Source: Leucobacter denitrificans
GTDB lineage: Bacteria; Actinomycetota; Actinomycetes; Actinomycetales; Microbacteriaceae
Reading direction: 5' to 3'
DNA: 64,000 bases
Assembly: GCF_014396385.1 (NCBI RefSeq)
Contig: NZ_CP060716.1
Coordinates: 1,302,001-1,366,000 of the forward strand
The position numbers and the translations under genes are program-made. Every line of letters begins with the position of its first letter. Position 1 is the stretch's first letter. Below are positions 34,477-44,686 of this stretch, in pieces. The notes beneath the pieces are model-generated. The model was not told the DNA's origin. It made no database searches and worked only from the letters and a program-made list of their open reading frames with translations.

Positions 34477-34480
<4 letters not shown>
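33764..34480 (-). CDS. livF: Branched-chain-type ABC transporter ATPase LivF
   Basis: A 238-residue ATPase. Walker A is LGRNGAGKTSTLRGIMGL, with YVPEDREVFSALTVAENLSL typical of LivF, signature LSGGQQQMVSVARALI, Walker B ILLVDEPTKGLAP, and switch region LLVEQNLEVV. It overlaps livG and livH by 4 nt. Confidence 0.95.
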
Positions 34481-35241
<761 letters not shown>

Positions 35242-35281
35242 AGTGGAATTCCTTAGCTACTTGCGCTGACTTGCCGCGCGG

Positions 35282-36484
35282 TTACTGGGCTTCTGCCGGA
35301 GCAACGTCGTCGGCCGAAACCGTTGCGACGAGTTCTGGCGTGAAGGTGTCACCGTCTGCAACGAGCTTGACCTGGTACATCTCCTGGAGGAGTGCGTGGT
35401 CGCTCGCGCGAACCGTGGTCTTGCCCTTTGGCCCGTCGAAGCTGAAGCCCTCGAGCGCATCGATCATTGCGTCGACGTCGCCCTTGCCTTCCTTCACCGC
35501 TTGCACGATCATGAGTGCCGCGTTGAACCCGTCTGGGGTGAAGAGGTCAGGTGTGCCGCCAGCTGCTTCAACCGCCTCGACCATTGCGTCGTTCACCTCG
35601 TTGTCAGGTGCGCCCGGGAAGTAGTGGTTCAAGAAGCTGATCTGCTCAGAAGCCTCACCGTACGCGCCGAAGGTGATCGAGTCACCGAGACCCGTAACTA
35701 CGGGGATCGAGTCGAAGACACCCTGCTGGCTCATTGCCTGCCACATTGCGCCGGTCGTAGCTCCAGCCCACGCGACAAACACGAGGTCTGCACCGGTGTC
35801 GAGCACCTGGGTGGCGAACGGCGTGAACTCGGTCACGTCTTCGGCAACGAGCACTGGAGTGATGGTTGCGCCCTGGGTGCCGAGGATCGCCTCGACCGCT
35901 GCGACGTTGCCCTGGCCAAACGCGGTGTTCTGTGCAAGCACTGCGATGGTCTTGCCATCGAGTCCGTCGAGGAACGTGCCCGCGGTTGCCACGTCTTGCG
36001 CGCTCTGGCGGCCGCTGCGGAAGGTGTAGTCGTTGATGCCGGTCAGCGCGTCAGCTGCTGCTGGGCCCGAGATGAACACGACCTTGTTCTGCTCGGCCTG
36101 CTCAGCGACAACCGCTGCAACGCCCGACGACGCGCTACCTGCGAGTAAGTTCACGCCCTGGCCGATGAGATCTTTCGCGGCCGTCACTGCCTTGTCAGGG
36201 TCGCCCGCATCGTCGATGTACTGAATGTCGAGTGCGATGCCGTCGACCTCGTTGGTGCCATCGGTTGCGTAGTCGAGTCCGGCCTTGAAGCCGTCGAGGT
36301 ACTGAGCACCGTAGCTTGCGAGCGCTCCGGTCTCACTGGTGATGATGCCGACCGATACCGACTCGGGGCCTTCGCCGCCGCCCTCGTTGTCGTTTGAGCT
36401 GCTGGCAGCCGGCGCACACGCCGACAGGACCAGTGCAGCCGATGCGAAGAGCCCGACCGCTGCTAATTTCTTTCCAATGCGCAT
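35282..36484 (-). CDS. livK: ABC transporter substrate-binding lipoprotein (LivK type)
   Basis: A lipoprotein of about 400 residues: MRIGKKLAAVGLFASAALVL then lipobox LSAC. The mature part is a type I periplasmic binding protein (VSVGIITSETGALASYGAQY, DDAGDPDKAVTAAKDLIGQG, VVFISGPAAADALTG). The family binds branched-chain or other amino acids, amides, short carboxylates or aromatic acids, so the ligand is open; the operon context suggests a carboxylate. The second ATG (36484) has AAAGG at a better distance than the first (36490). A 15-bp palindrome lies upstream at 36518. Confidence 0.92.
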   Translation of the reverse strand: MRIGKKLAAVGLFASAALVLSACAPAASSSNDNEGGGEGPESVSVGIITSETGALASYGAQYLDGFKAGLDYATDGTNEVDGIALDIQYIDDAGDPDKAVTAAKDLIGQGVNLLAGSASSGVAAVVAEQAEQNKVVFISGPAAADALTGINDYTFRSGRQSAQDVATAGTFLDGLDGKTIAVLAQNTAFGQGNVAAVEAILGTQGATITPVLVAEDVTEFTPFATQVLDTGADLVFVAWAGATTGAMWQAMSQQGVFDSIPVVTGLGDSITFGAYGEASEQISFLNHYFPGAPDNEVNDAMVEAVEAAGGTPDLFTPDGFNAALMIVQAVKEGKGDVDAMIDALEGFSFDGPKGKTTVRASDHALLQEMYQVKLVADGDTFTPELVATVSADDVAPAEAQ

Positions 36485-36517
36485 GTGCATTACCTTTCGT
36501 CCTTGGAAGGTTTATGA

Positions 36518-36532
36518 AACCTGATTCAGGTT
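36518..36532. promoter_or_regulatory. Palindromic operator candidate before the LIV/3-hydroxybutyrate operon
   Basis: AACCTGATTCAGGTT is a perfect 15-bp palindrome 34 bp upstream of the livK start, in the only sizeable leader of the operon. Its size and symmetry suit a TetR-family dimer, and the operon encodes a TetR regulator. Binding itself is inference. Confidence 0.6.
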
Positions 36533-36603
36533 ACAAGAGTTCACATTAGGTGAGGCCCGTCGGCCCGTCAAGTGAATTAATAAATTAGTTACCTAAACAG
36601 CAC

Positions 36604-36637
36604 GAAAGCCCCGCACCAAACGGGCGCAGGGCTCTCG
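36604..36637 (-). terminator. Terminator after the thiolase gene
   Basis: On the minus strand GAGAGCCCTGC and GCGGGGCTTTC form an imperfect 11-bp stem just after the thiolase stop, followed by GTGCTGTTT. It separates the CoA transferase/thiolase operon from the LIV operon downstream. Confidence 0.65.
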
Positions 36638-36648
36638 TAGCTTCAGAT

Positions 36649-37818
36649 TTAGAGGGCGCGCAGCACCACAGCGGATCCCTGCCCGCCACCACCGCAAATG
36701 CCGACGGCGCCGAGCGATCCACTGCCGAGGTCGGCGAGTTGGCGCGCGAGCGTGCCAACGATGCGCGCACCCGATGCCCCAATTGGGTGGCCGAGAGCGA
36801 TCGCACCGCCGTGTGGGTTCACAATTTGTGGATCGAGGCCGAGCTCACGGCTCGACTGCAGCCCAACGGCGGCGAACGCCTCGTTAATCTCGACCGCCTG
36901 CAGCTCCGACGCCTCAGCCCCGAGCTTGTCGAGCGCCGCCGTGATCGCGCGCGAGGGCTGCGAGTGCAGGTGCGTGTCGGGGCCCGCAACAAACGCGGTG
37001 GATTCGATGCGCGCGATGGGGTGAAGCCCAAACTTCTCAGCCGCGGCCTCGCTCACGATCACGAGCGCTGCCGCACCGTCAGTGATCTGAGACGCGTTGC
37101 CCGCGGTGATCGTTCCATCTTTCGCGAACGCCGGGCGAAGACCCGAGAGCGACTCGGCGGTCGTATCCGCGCGCACTCCGTCATCAGTAGACACAACTGT
37201 GTCTCCGCGGCGGGACTTCACCGTGTAGGGCGCGATCTCACCCGCGAAGAAGTCGGCCGAGGCCGCCGCGCGCTGGTGAGAGGTTGCCGAAAACGCATCC
37301 TGATCCTCACGCGTGATCTCGAGCGGTGCGTTGCCGGTTTCGGTGAGCTCTCCCATTGCGACCCGATCGAACGCGTCGGTGAGCCCGTCGTGATCCACTG
37401 TGTCGACGAGCGTCGCGGCACCGTACTTCGTGCCGCCGCGCATCGGCATCACGTGTGGAGCAAGCGACATCGACTCTTGTCCAACCGCGACAACTACATC
37501 AGCCTCGCCAGCATTGATGAGCCTGGCCGCCTGCGTCACAGCTTCGGTACCCGAGAGGCACACCGCGTTCACCGTGATCGCGGGCACGTTCATCGGAATT
37601 CCGGCGCCAACGGCAGTCTGCCGCGCAGGGTTCTGGCCCGCCCCGCCCTGAAGCACCTGCCCGGCCACAACGGTGTCGACCTGATCGGGCGCAACACCCG
37701 CGCGCTCGAGCGCCGCCTGCACCGCATGTGCACCAAGCGCAGTCGCGGGCACGGATGCGAACTGGCCAGTGAACCGCACGAACGGGGTGCGGGCATATCC
37801 GGCAATGAGAGCAGTCAT
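36649..37818 (-). CDS. Acetyl-CoA acetyltransferase (thiolase)
   Basis: A 389-residue thiolase. The nucleophilic Cys is in [16 protein letters not shown] near residue 86; the catalytic His motifs are NEAFAAVG and [15 protein letters not shown], and the second Cys lies in [13 protein letters not shown]. It splits acetoacetyl-CoA into two acetyl-CoA (or the reverse). The start [13 protein letters not shown] overlaps the CoA transferase B stop by 4 nt; the 59 in-frame codons upstream are shadow sequence of that gene. Context makes it the last step of acetoacetate breakdown. Confidence 0.94.
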   Translation of the reverse strand: MTALIAGYARTPFVRFTGQFASVPATALGAHAVQAALERAGVAPDQVDTVVAGQVLQGGAGQNPARQTAVGAGIPMNVPAITVNAVCLSGTEAVTQAARLINAGEADVVVAVGQESMSLAPHVMPMRGGTKYGAATLVDTVDHDGLTDAFDRVAMGELTETGNAPLEITREDQDAFSATSHQRAAASADFFAGEIAPYTVKSRRGDTVVSTDDGVRADTTAESLSGLRPAFAKDGTITAGNASQITDGAAALVIVSEAAAEKFGLHPIARIESTAFVAGPDTHLHSQPSRAITAALDKLGAEASELQAVEINEAFAAVGLQSSRELGLDPQIVNPHGGAIALGHPIGASGARIVGTLARQLADLGSGSLGAVGICGGGGQGSAVVLRAL

Positions 37819-38462
37819 CGGTTTTCCTCCACGAGATCGACAGTGAACGACGCCCCGGTCACCGCCCTGATGTCGTCGACACTGAGACCCGGAGCAACAC
37901 GCTTCAGTATCAGCGTACCGTCGACGATGTCGAAAACGGCACGGTCGCTGATGATGCGGTTCACGACGCCCGCGCCAGTGAGCGGCAGTGAGCACTTGTC
38001 GACGATCTTTGGCGACCCATCTTTTGCAACGTGATCGGTGAGCACGATGACGCGAGGGGTGCCCGCGACGAGATCCATCGCGCCGCCCATGCCCTTCACG
38101 AGCTTGCCCGGAATCGTCCAGTTCGCGAGGTCGCCGTTGCCCGCGACCTCCATCGCGCCGAGGATCGCAGTCTGTACGTGCCCACCGCGGATCATGCCGA
38201 ACGACGTCGCCGAGTCGAAGATCGATGCACCCGGTGCAAGGGTCACGGTCTGCTTGCCCGCATTAATAAGGTCGGCGTCTTCCTCGCCCTCGTATGGGAA
38301 CGGCCCCATGCCGAGAATGCCGTTCTCACTCTGCAGCTTCACATCGACCCCGTCTGGGAGGTGGTTCGCGACCAGCGTCGGCATGCCGATGCCGAGGTTC
38401 ACGTACTGACCGTCTTCAAGCTCGGTTGCGGCGATTGCTGCCATTTCGTCTCTGGTCCACAT
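37815..38462 (-). CDS. scoB: 3-oxoacid CoA-transferase subunit B
   Basis: A 215-residue beta subunit of a family I CoA transferase. [20 protein letters not shown] and the catalytic-Glu segment [20 protein letters not shown] are diagnostic, followed by [14 protein letters not shown]. With subunit A it moves CoA from succinyl-CoA to acetoacetate (SCOT), or to 3-oxoadipate if it is PcaIJ. No protocatechuate genes are present and 3-hydroxybutyrate dehydrogenase is nearby, so SCOT is preferred. It starts 2 nt after subunit A. Confidence 0.93.
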   Translation of the reverse strand: MWTRDEMAAIAATELEDGQYVNLGIGMPTLVANHLPDGVDVKLQSENGILGMGPFPYEGEEDADLINAGKQTVTLAPGASIFDSATSFGMIRGGHVQTAILGAMEVAGNGDLANWTIPGKLVKGMGGAMDLVAGTPRVIVLTDHVAKDGSPKIVDKCSLPLTGAGVVNRIISDRAVFDIVDGTLILKRVAPGLSVDDIRAVTGASFTVDLVEENR

Positions 38463-38464
38463 GG

Positions 38465-39190
38465 TTACGCCTCCTGCATTACGGACTCGGCCACTCGCGG
38501 CCTGGTGGTCACTTGTTCAATAACCTTCGTCTGGTCTTCGCACTGCACAACGCGCTGCACGAACACTCCTGGGGTGTCAATTCGTTCTGGATCGAGGAAT
38601 CCCTCGCTCAGATTCTCAACCTCGGCGAGGGTCACCTTGCCGCACATTGCAGCCAGTGGGTTGAAGTTGCGCGAGGTGAGGCGGTAGCGGAGGTTGCCCT
38701 CGGCGTCACCGGTGTGGGCACGGACGAGCGCGAGATCCGCCACGATGCCCCGCTCGAGAATGTAGCGGCGGCCGTCGAACTCGGCCTCGGGCTTGCCCTC
38801 GGCGATCGGGGTGCCGACGCCAGTCGCCGTGTAGAACGCTGGCACGCCGACGCCACCCGCACGCATGCGTTCGGCAAGAGTGCCCTGCGGCACGAACTCA
38901 ACGTCGAGCGTTCCGTTCAGGTACTGCTCTGCGAAGAGCTTGTTCTCGCCGACGTACGACGAGAGCACCTTCGAGACCTGCTGATTCTCGAGCAGCAGCC
39001 CGAGCCCCTGTCCGTCGACCCCCATGTTGTTCGACACGACCGTCAGGTTCTTCGCACCCGAATCACGCAGCGCGCGGATCAAGTTCGTGGGGTTGCCGCT
39101 CAGGCCAAATCCCCCGACGACGACCGTCATGCCGTCGCGCACGACTTCTGCAAGCGCCTCCGCCGCAGTTTCGTAAACTTTTGAAGCCAC
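38465..39190 (-). CDS. scoA: 3-oxoacid CoA-transferase subunit A
   Basis: A 241-residue alpha subunit: [40 protein letters not shown] and [20 protein letters not shown]. The GTG at 39190 ([10 protein letters not shown]) was chosen because GGAGG lies 5 nt upstream and family members start here; an ATG 12 codons upstream is possible. It is first in a three-gene operon with scoB and thiolase, divergent from an IclR regulator over a 160-bp region. Confidence 0.92.
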   Translation of the reverse strand: MASKVYETAAEALAEVVRDGMTVVVGGFGLSGNPTNLIRALRDSGAKNLTVVSNNMGVDGQGLGLLLENQQVSKVLSSYVGENKLFAEQYLNGTLDVEFVPQGTLAERMRAGGVGVPAFYTATGVGTPIAEGKPEAEFDGRRYILERGIVADLALVRAHTGDAEGNLRYRLTSRNFNPLAAMCGKVTLAEVENLSEGFLDPERIDTPGVFVQRVVQCEDQTKVIEQVTTRPRVAESVMQEA

Positions 39191-39349
39191 GTTGCCTCCA
39201 ATGTCCGTGATGTGGCCGCCGTTCATGATGTGACCGCGGCCAATTTGCACTCTTACCGTACGCCTGGCTAATGGCTGACTGCAATGCTGCAAGCCCCTGC
39301 GAATCAAATTGCTCGCCTGGTGAGGAAATTCCTTGCTATCGTTCACATT

Positions 39350-40126
39350 ATGAACACCCTAGTTTCATCTTCGGGCACACAAGTCGTGAGCCGCATGACC
39401 AGGGTGCTGCGCGAACTCAGCACCCGCATGCCAGACGGCACCGGCACGAGCGACGTCGCCCGCGCGACCGGGCTCACCAGGCCAACCGCACACCGGCTCC
39501 TTTCTGCGCTCGCGGCAGAAGGGTTTGTGGATCGCAACCAGCACAACGGCAACTGGCTTCTCGGCCCCGAAATCTACCTCATGGGCGCGGTCGCCGCCGA
39601 GCGCTATGACGTCACCGAGATCGCCCGCGAGCACGTCGCAGCGCTTGCGGCCGACACCGGCGAGAGCGCGTTCTTCTCCGTGCGTCGGGGCGGTGAAACA
39701 GTCTGTCTCGTGCGGCAAGACGGCAGCTTTCCGATCCGCTCATTCGTGCTCTACGAGGGCAAGCGGTTTCCGCTCGGCGTCGCGTCGGCGGGGCTTGCGA
39801 TTCTTTCGTTCCTTCCCAAAGACGCGGTGGATCGGTACCTCGCAGACGCGCAACTCACCGGAGAGTTCGGTGACGCGCACGACGTGGAGGCAGTGCGCGA
39901 GCGCATTCAGGAGACGCGGCGACTCGGGTACGCCGTGAACCCCGGGCTGATCGTCGAGGGTAGCTGGGGCATGGGGGCGGCTGTCTTCACACGGTCAGGG
40001 CAACCCGCGTGGGCGCTCAGCCTCACGGGTATCGAACCCCGCTTCAGCCCCGAACGCAGGCCCGAGCTCGGGCGGCTGCTTCTTGAACACGCGCACCGGC
40101 TCACAGAGCAGCTCGCGCGCAGGTAG
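39350..40126 (+). CDS. IclR-family transcriptional regulator
   Basis: A 258-residue IclR regulator. The winged helix is at residues 15-80 (RMTRVLRELSTRMPDGTGTS, ATGLTRPTAHRLLSALAAEG), the effector domain ends NPGLIVEGSWGMGAAVFTRS. It is divergent from scoA and so probably controls the CoA transferase/thiolase operon. Within the shared region GGAAATTCC at 39325-39333 is a small palindrome that might be part of its site. The start MNTLVSSS was chosen because the frame upstream lies in the scoA leader. Confidence 0.9.
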   Translation: MNTLVSSSGTQVVSRMTRVLRELSTRMPDGTGTSDVARATGLTRPTAHRLLSALAAEGFVDRNQHNGNWLLGPEIYLMGAVAAERYDVTEIAREHVAALAADTGESAFFSVRRGGETVCLVRQDGSFPIRSFVLYEGKRFPLGVASAGLAILSFLPKDAVDRYLADAQLTGEFGDAHDVEAVRERIQETRRLGYAVNPGLIVEGSWGMGAAVFTRSGQPAWALSLTGIEPRFSPERRPELGRLLLEHAHRLTEQLARR

Positions 40127-40174
40127 TGGATCCACACCGGCGTTCACTCAACCACGGCGTATTAGGCTTTCTGC

Positions 40175-41395
40175 ATGAGCACTGCACCCCGGCGATTCAG
40201 TCAGCGACGTCGGCGGAGGCTCTTCTTCACCTCACTCGTCGCCGTGCTGTTGCTCGGAAGTGGCGGATACGTTGCTGAGGCCGCGATGGCCGATCTGCCC
40301 GAGCCGACGCTTGCGCTCGCTTCAGCTGAGACGGCGATCGTGGAGGCGGATCCAAGCACCGCCCAAGCAGTCGTCGACGCGCAGACGCTTCCGACCGCAA
40401 TCGGATGGGCAGACGATGATGATGTGTGGTCAAACGACGACGAAACACACCCACTCGGGAGCATCACGAAGCTCATCATGGTGCTTGTGAGCATGGATGA
40501 GGATCCACTCGAACCGGGCACCGAGGGCGAGACCTACACCTGGACCGCAGAAGACGCTGAACTCACAAACTATTACATCGCTCAAGACGGGGTCGCGTTC
40601 TATATTCCTGTCGGAGCAGAGCTCACTCAGCGCGACATGCTCAAGTTCATTTTTCTTCCGTCTGCCAACGATGTAGCTCATTCGTATGCGCTGTGGAGGT
40701 TTGGGAGCATCGAGGCGTTTCTCGAAAAGCTTGAGGCCTGGAAAATCAAGTACGATCTCCCCTCGATCACACTCGTCGAGCCGACCGGCATGGACACGAA
40801 AGATCAGGCGAATCCTGCGGATCTCGTGCGCGTCGCGAGGCTCGCGTTGGAGATTCCCGCGATCGCCGAACTCAACGGCATGCAGACCGCTGAGATGCCG
40901 TGGGGTATCGGCACGATTGAGAACTCGAACCCCCTACTCGGTTCCATGCCCGGGATTGTGGGTACGAAGACCGGCACAATCTACTCCTCGTATAACTTCG
41001 TCGTCTCACAGCACATCGATGTCGACGGTCGTGAAGCCACCAGCATCGCGGTTACGCTCGATCGAGCTTCGAAGGAGGACCGTGCGGCGTCAGGTCGCGA
41101 GGTGCTCACCGCGATGGGAGGGCTCGCGAGCGAGGTGTCCGTCGTCAAAGCCGGTGAGCAAGTCGCGACCCTCACCTCGGTCGATGGTCAAGTTGCACCG
41201 CTCGTTGCAGACGGTGAGGCGAGCGCTGTGCTGCTGCCGGGCGAAACTGCCGAGCGCTCAATCTCTGCTGATGCGAGTTCACTTACAGTAACGGGCCCGG
41301 CGGGCGAAACCGCGATCCCGATCGTGCGCACCTCAGAATTCAGCGAGCCGGATCTTTGGTGGCGCATCACCAACCCCGGCCTCGTATTTGGGTAA
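40175..41395 (+). CDS. D-alanyl-D-alanine carboxypeptidase-like protein (peptidase S11)
   Basis: A 406-residue exported penicillin-binding-protein-type enzyme. An Arg-rich N-terminus and one hydrophobic segment (LFFTSLVAVLLLGSGGYVAE) serve as signal or anchor. The three active-site motifs are present: SITK (Ser-x-x-Lys), SAN and KTG. It should trim the terminal D-Ala of peptidoglycan pentapeptides outside the membrane. The C-terminal 100 residues form a beta-rich tail. It stands alone between the IclR gene and the catabolic island, and ends before a gap of about 130-200 bp in which I see no gene. Confidence 0.87.
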   Translation: MSTAPRRFSQRRRRRLFFTSLVAVLLLGSGGYVAEAAMADLPEPTLALASAETAIVEADPSTAQAVVDAQTLPTAIGWADDDDVWSNDDETHPLGSITKLIMVLVSMDEDPLEPGTEGETYTWTAEDAELTNYYIAQDGVAFYIPVGAELTQRDMLKFIFLPSANDVAHSYALWRFGSIEAFLEKLEAWKIKYDLPSITLVEPTGMDTKDQANPADLVRVARLALEIPAIAELNGMQTAEMPWGIGTIENSNPLLGSMPGIVGTKTGTIYSSYNFVVSQHIDVDGREATSIAVTLDRASKEDRAASGREVLTAMGGLASEVSVVKAGEQVATLTSVDGQVAPLVADGEASAVLLPGETAERSISADASSLTVTGPAGETAIPIVRTSEFSEPDLWWRITNPGLVFG

Positions 41396-41593
41396 GTGAG
41401 CAGCTCGTAGAGAGACAACGAACCAGGCTCCTCATGTGTGTTTTCTCTAGGTTCGGCCTAATCTTCGTGATTTTCACCAATGTCCGCTTTCCAGTTCCTC
41501 TAACACAATGAGAAGTGCGCGCGGTGAATGGCTGCGCCTCAACCGTCTGACTTCGACGTAGCAGACCCTATAAGAAAGACAGCGAGGACGCTT

Positions 41594-42994
41594 ATGGGTA
41601 CCCCAATCAATCGCGAACGAGTAGATGAACTGACCGAGCAGGAACTAACCAAGCTGATCGAACGAACCCCAAATTCGAAGAAGCGCTGGGAGGAAGCATC
41701 GACACACCTCTCTAGCGGCGTCGCCTCGTCGTATCAGTTGATTGAGCCGTATCCGATTTCGATCGAGCGTGGACACGGACCGAGAATTTGGGATGTTGAC
41801 GGTCACGAGTACATTGACTACATGAATGGCTTCGGTGCGATGATCCAAGGCCATTCAAACCCGGTGATCGGCGAGGCGATTGCCGAGCGCTTCCCGCTGG
41901 GCACCCACTTCGGCGCACCAAGTGGCGATGCCGCAATCGTGGCGAAAGAACTCGGGCGCCGCTTCGGACTTCCCAAATGGCGGTTCACGAATTCTGGTTC
42001 CGAGTCCACGATGGATGCGATCCGTATTGCCCGCGCGATGACTGGTCGCGACACTGTGATGAAAATCTTCGGTTCCTACCACGGCCACCACGACGCGGTC
42101 ATGGTGTCAGTGGGATCCGCAGGAATGGATGATCCGGAGATTCGAGGAACCCGGGATAATTACGCCTCGATTTCGTATGGAGGGGGCATACCCCAGAGCA
42201 TCGTCGATATGACGGTTGCAGTACCCTTCAATGACGCCGAAGCGATGGAACGGCGTATCGAGGAACTCGCAAACGAGGGCCGTAAGCCGGCGTGCGTCAT
42301 CATGGAAGCCGCGATGATGAACCTTGGCGTCGTGTTTCCGCTACCCGGCTACCTCGAGAAGGTGCGCGAGATCACACGCAAACATGGCATTGTTCTCATT
42401 TTCGATGAGGTTAAGACTGGCCTGCTCATCGCAGCAGGTGGTGCCACCGAGAAGTTCGGTGTCACTCCAGATATTCTCACGATCTCAAAGGCGCTCGCAG
42501 GCGGACTCCCGAGTGGTGCGGTTGGCATGACCGAGGAGGCTTCGAAGCTCGTTGAGAGTGGCGAAGTGAATCAGGTCGGAACCTACAACGGTAATCCGCT
42601 CACAATTGCGGCTGCACGCGCGAACCTTTTTGAGGTGCTCACCGACGATGCTTACGCTCACCTCGCGCATCTCAATGACCGGATCCTAGCTGGGTGCAAT
42701 GAGGTCATCGCCAAGTACGACCTCATTGCTCACACCGTAGGCATCGGGGCAAAGGGATGTATCGTATTCTCGGACACACCTGTCACCGATTACGAAAGCT
42801 ATTTTGTGAGTGCTGAAGCCATGGAGCTCACTACGGCACTCACGACACTGGCGTGGCTCTTCAACGTGAACCGCGGGGTCTTTATGGCACCGGGTCGCGA
42901 GGAAGAATGGACGCTTTCGGTCACACACGGCGACGCCGAGGTGGATCGTTACGTTGAGGTGTTTGACGAACTGGCTGCAGCTCTACGAGCGTAA
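41594..42994 (+). CDS. Class III aminotransferase, glutamate-1-semialdehyde-aminomutase-like
   Basis: A 466-residue PLP enzyme of fold type I. FTNSGSESTMDAIRIARAMT binds the PLP phosphate, SYHGHHDAVMVSVGS and VLIFDEVKTGL (the Asp over the pyridine nitrogen) follow, and the Schiff-base Lys is in TISKALAGGLPSGAV. It is not hemL in context; such paralogs in catabolic clusters act on beta- or omega-amino acids. The ATG at 41594 has GAGGA 6 nt upstream; an ATG at 41528 would add 22 residues. It is on the plus strand, convergent with the main operon, and ends at a strong terminator. Confidence 0.87.
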   Translation: MGTPINRERVDELTEQELTKLIERTPNSKKRWEEASTHLSSGVASSYQLIEPYPISIERGHGPRIWDVDGHEYIDYMNGFGAMIQGHSNPVIGEAIAERFPLGTHFGAPSGDAAIVAKELGRRFGLPKWRFTNSGSESTMDAIRIARAMTGRDTVMKIFGSYHGHHDAVMVSVGSAGMDDPEIRGTRDNYASISYGGGIPQSIVDMTVAVPFNDAEAMERRIEELANEGRKPACVIMEAAMMNLGVVFPLPGYLEKVREITRKHGIVLIFDEVKTGLLIAAGGATEKFGVTPDILTISKALAGGLPSGAVGMTEEASKLVESGEVNQVGTYNGNPLTIAAARANLFEVLTDDAYAHLAHLNDRILAGCNEVIAKYDLIAHTVGIGAKGCIVFSDTPVTDYESYFVSAEAMELTTALTTLAWLFNVNRGVFMAPGREEEWTLSVTHGDAEVDRYVEVFDELAAALRA

Positions 42995-43012
42995 CCATGA
43001 CATCGTAAAAAG

Positions 43013-43044
43013 GAGGGGTGGAGATCGGTTGATCTCCACCCCTC
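43013..43044. terminator. Bidirectional terminator at the left end of the catabolic operon
   Basis: Perfect 14-bp stem, 43013-43026 with 43031-43044 (GAGGGGTGGAGATC and complement), loop GGTT. AAAAA precedes it and ACGTTTTCT follows, so it can stop both the aminotransferase transcript and the convergent minus-strand operon. Confidence 0.95.
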
Positions 43045-43061
43045 TACGTTTTCTGACCTAC

Positions 43062-43802
43062 CTACGTCATATGCGGGTACACGCGAGGCTCAGCCGCCCG
43101 ATGTGCCCAGTCGATGAGTGTCATCACATCATGCACAGGAAGACCCGTTGCTTTTCGAATTGCAGGGGCGTACGGAGGCAGGTCCGTACATTCGAGCAAA
43201 ATCGCCCCAAGATCTGGATTCTGTTTCTGCATCTCCAGGGCTTCAGCTACGAGATCCGCTTCCATCTCCTCAAACTCGAAGCTTCCGCTTTCCTCAGCCA
43301 CCGCAGCGCGAAATGCCGGTCGATGTGAGAGGCCGTGAATTACGTAGCGCAAGGGCAAACCGGCCGTTGCGATTTCCATGTGACGCGACGTCAGCGACTC
43401 GGCGGAGAAGGTGAGGATTCCCACCTGCTTAGCCGGAGAAATCGTTTGAGAGATCAATGGCAGTTGAATGAGGCTCGATGAGTAAACGGGTACCGGTAGG
43501 GCCTCGGCGAGTTCGCGCTGAAACAGCACCATGAATCCACAACTGCCGACCACTGCTTTTACGCCGCGCTCAACCAGTCGATGTCCAGCTTCAATGAACT
43601 GATCGCGCAGTTTATCGAAGGCAGGAGCGTAGATGAGTGACTCATAGTTCGCTTCAGCGATCGTCTCGTGTGTGACCGGGTATTCAAACGTGCGCGCATT
43701 GTTCGGAGATCCCGGCGGGTACGGCACCTTCGCGTTCATCATGATCACCCCGATCGGTATCCCGGCGGGGTGGATCCCGGTGTTCGCGACGTATCGCATC
43801 AT
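43062..43802 (-). CDS. Aspartate/glutamate racemase superfamily protein
   Basis: A 246-residue protein of the Asp/Glu racemase, hydantoin racemase and maleate isomerase superfamily. Two cysteines lie where the family's acid/base pair sits: VVGSCGFMVLFQREL and ILLECTDLPPYAPAI. It begins RYVANTGIHPAGIPIGVIMM and ends GLPVHDVMTLIDWAHRAAEP. The activity could be racemisation, cis-trans isomerisation or decarboxylation of a small acid. The start overlaps the citrate-synthase-fold gene by 4 nt and it is the last gene of the operon. Confidence 0.82.
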   Translation of the reverse strand: MMRYVANTGIHPAGIPIGVIMMNAKVPYPPGSPNNARTFEYPVTHETIAEANYESLIYAPAFDKLRDQFIEAGHRLVERGVKAVVGSCGFMVLFQRELAEALPVPVYSSSLIQLPLISQTISPAKQVGILTFSAESLTSRHMEIATAGLPLRYVIHGLSHRPAFRAAVAEESGSFEFEEMEADLVAEALEMQKQNPDLGAILLECTDLPPYAPAIRKATGLPVHDVMTLIDWAHRAAEPRVYPHMT

Positions 43803-44647
43803 GAGCCTGACTGAGTTGTGTCTACATCCCACCCAGCGGCGGCCATGTCGGCCTGCAGGTCGAGCTCGGGCACATCATATTTAGCCTCGCTTCGCTGTAC
43901 CTGGCGTACAAGGCGCCCCGAAGTGATTTCCTCAGTAATGTGTGCGGCTACACCAGGGAGGGTACCTATAACAGCAAGGGCAGTTGCCTCTTCAGGTGTA
44001 AACTCCATCGCCACGCACAGAGCGGCAAGCATTCCAACGTCATTAATTGGGAAATGTGCAACCTTCGGGTTCTTCACGAACTCAGCGTGAATTGCTTCGT
44101 AGAGTTTCGCTGGGCCTTCCCAAATTCCCGCCTCGACGGCGATGCGCTTGAGCTTTTGCGCCCGCGGGTCCTCGCCTCGGAAAACGGGGTGACCAAAACC
44201 AGGAATTCGGTATCGTTTGGCAGAGGCGTCGGCAACGACACCCGCTGCGAACTCTGCCATGTCAGCACTTCCCGACTCCTCAAAAGCTGAGTACTGCTCC
44301 TGAATGAAGCGAGCTGCGTTCTCCGGGGCCACGCTATGCTCGCCCGCGCCCAGAATTGCCGTGGCAAGGCCTGCCTGCATGTTTGGGTTGCTTGAGACAA
44401 TGAAGCGCGCCGCTGCGGTGCCTGCCTTCTCGAGCCCATAATCCAAGATGCTAGTGAGGATTGAATCGACTACGCGTGCCTCCCCTGGTGAAGGCAACCG
44501 CCCCCGAAGCTGCAAGAATGTCGTCGCAGCGAATGGGAGTCCTATGAGCTGTTCAAGGTCGTAGCCGCGGATATAGATATGTTCTGGTTCGATCCGGCTA
44601 ATTCCGGTCTTCCAGTACTTCTGCTCAGCAGCTTGTTCGTTCGTCAT
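43799..44647 (-). CDS. Short citrate-synthase-fold protein, citryl-CoA-lyase-like
   Basis: A 282-residue protein, far shorter than citrate synthase (about 430). It retains KYWKTGISRIEPEHIYIRGY, the catalytic-His region IPGFGHPVFRGEDPRAQKL and FPINDVGMLAALCVAMEF, as in the citryl-CoA lyase module of ATP-citrate lyase. It would cleave (or form) a branched hydroxyacyl-CoA such as citryl-CoA, releasing acetyl-CoA. The neighbours, acyl-CoA dehydrogenase and racemase-fold enzyme, suggest a CoA-thioester pathway. The start has AGAAGGAG upstream. Confidence 0.8.
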   Translation of the reverse strand: MTNEQAAEQKYWKTGISRIEPEHIYIRGYDLEQLIGLPFAATTFLQLRGRLPSPGEARVVDSILTSILDYGLEKAGTAAARFIVSSNPNMQAGLATAILGAGEHSVAPENAARFIQEQYSAFEESGSADMAEFAAGVVADASAKRYRIPGFGHPVFRGEDPRAQKLKRIAVEAGIWEGPAKLYEAIHAEFVKNPKVAHFPINDVGMLAALCVAMEFTPEEATALAVIGTLPGVAAHITEEITSGRLVRQVQRSEAKYDVPELDLQADMAAAGWDVDTTQSGS

Positions 44648-44686
44648 TCCAGTAGTCTCCTTCTTTAGTTCTAAATTTCGCGCCGA

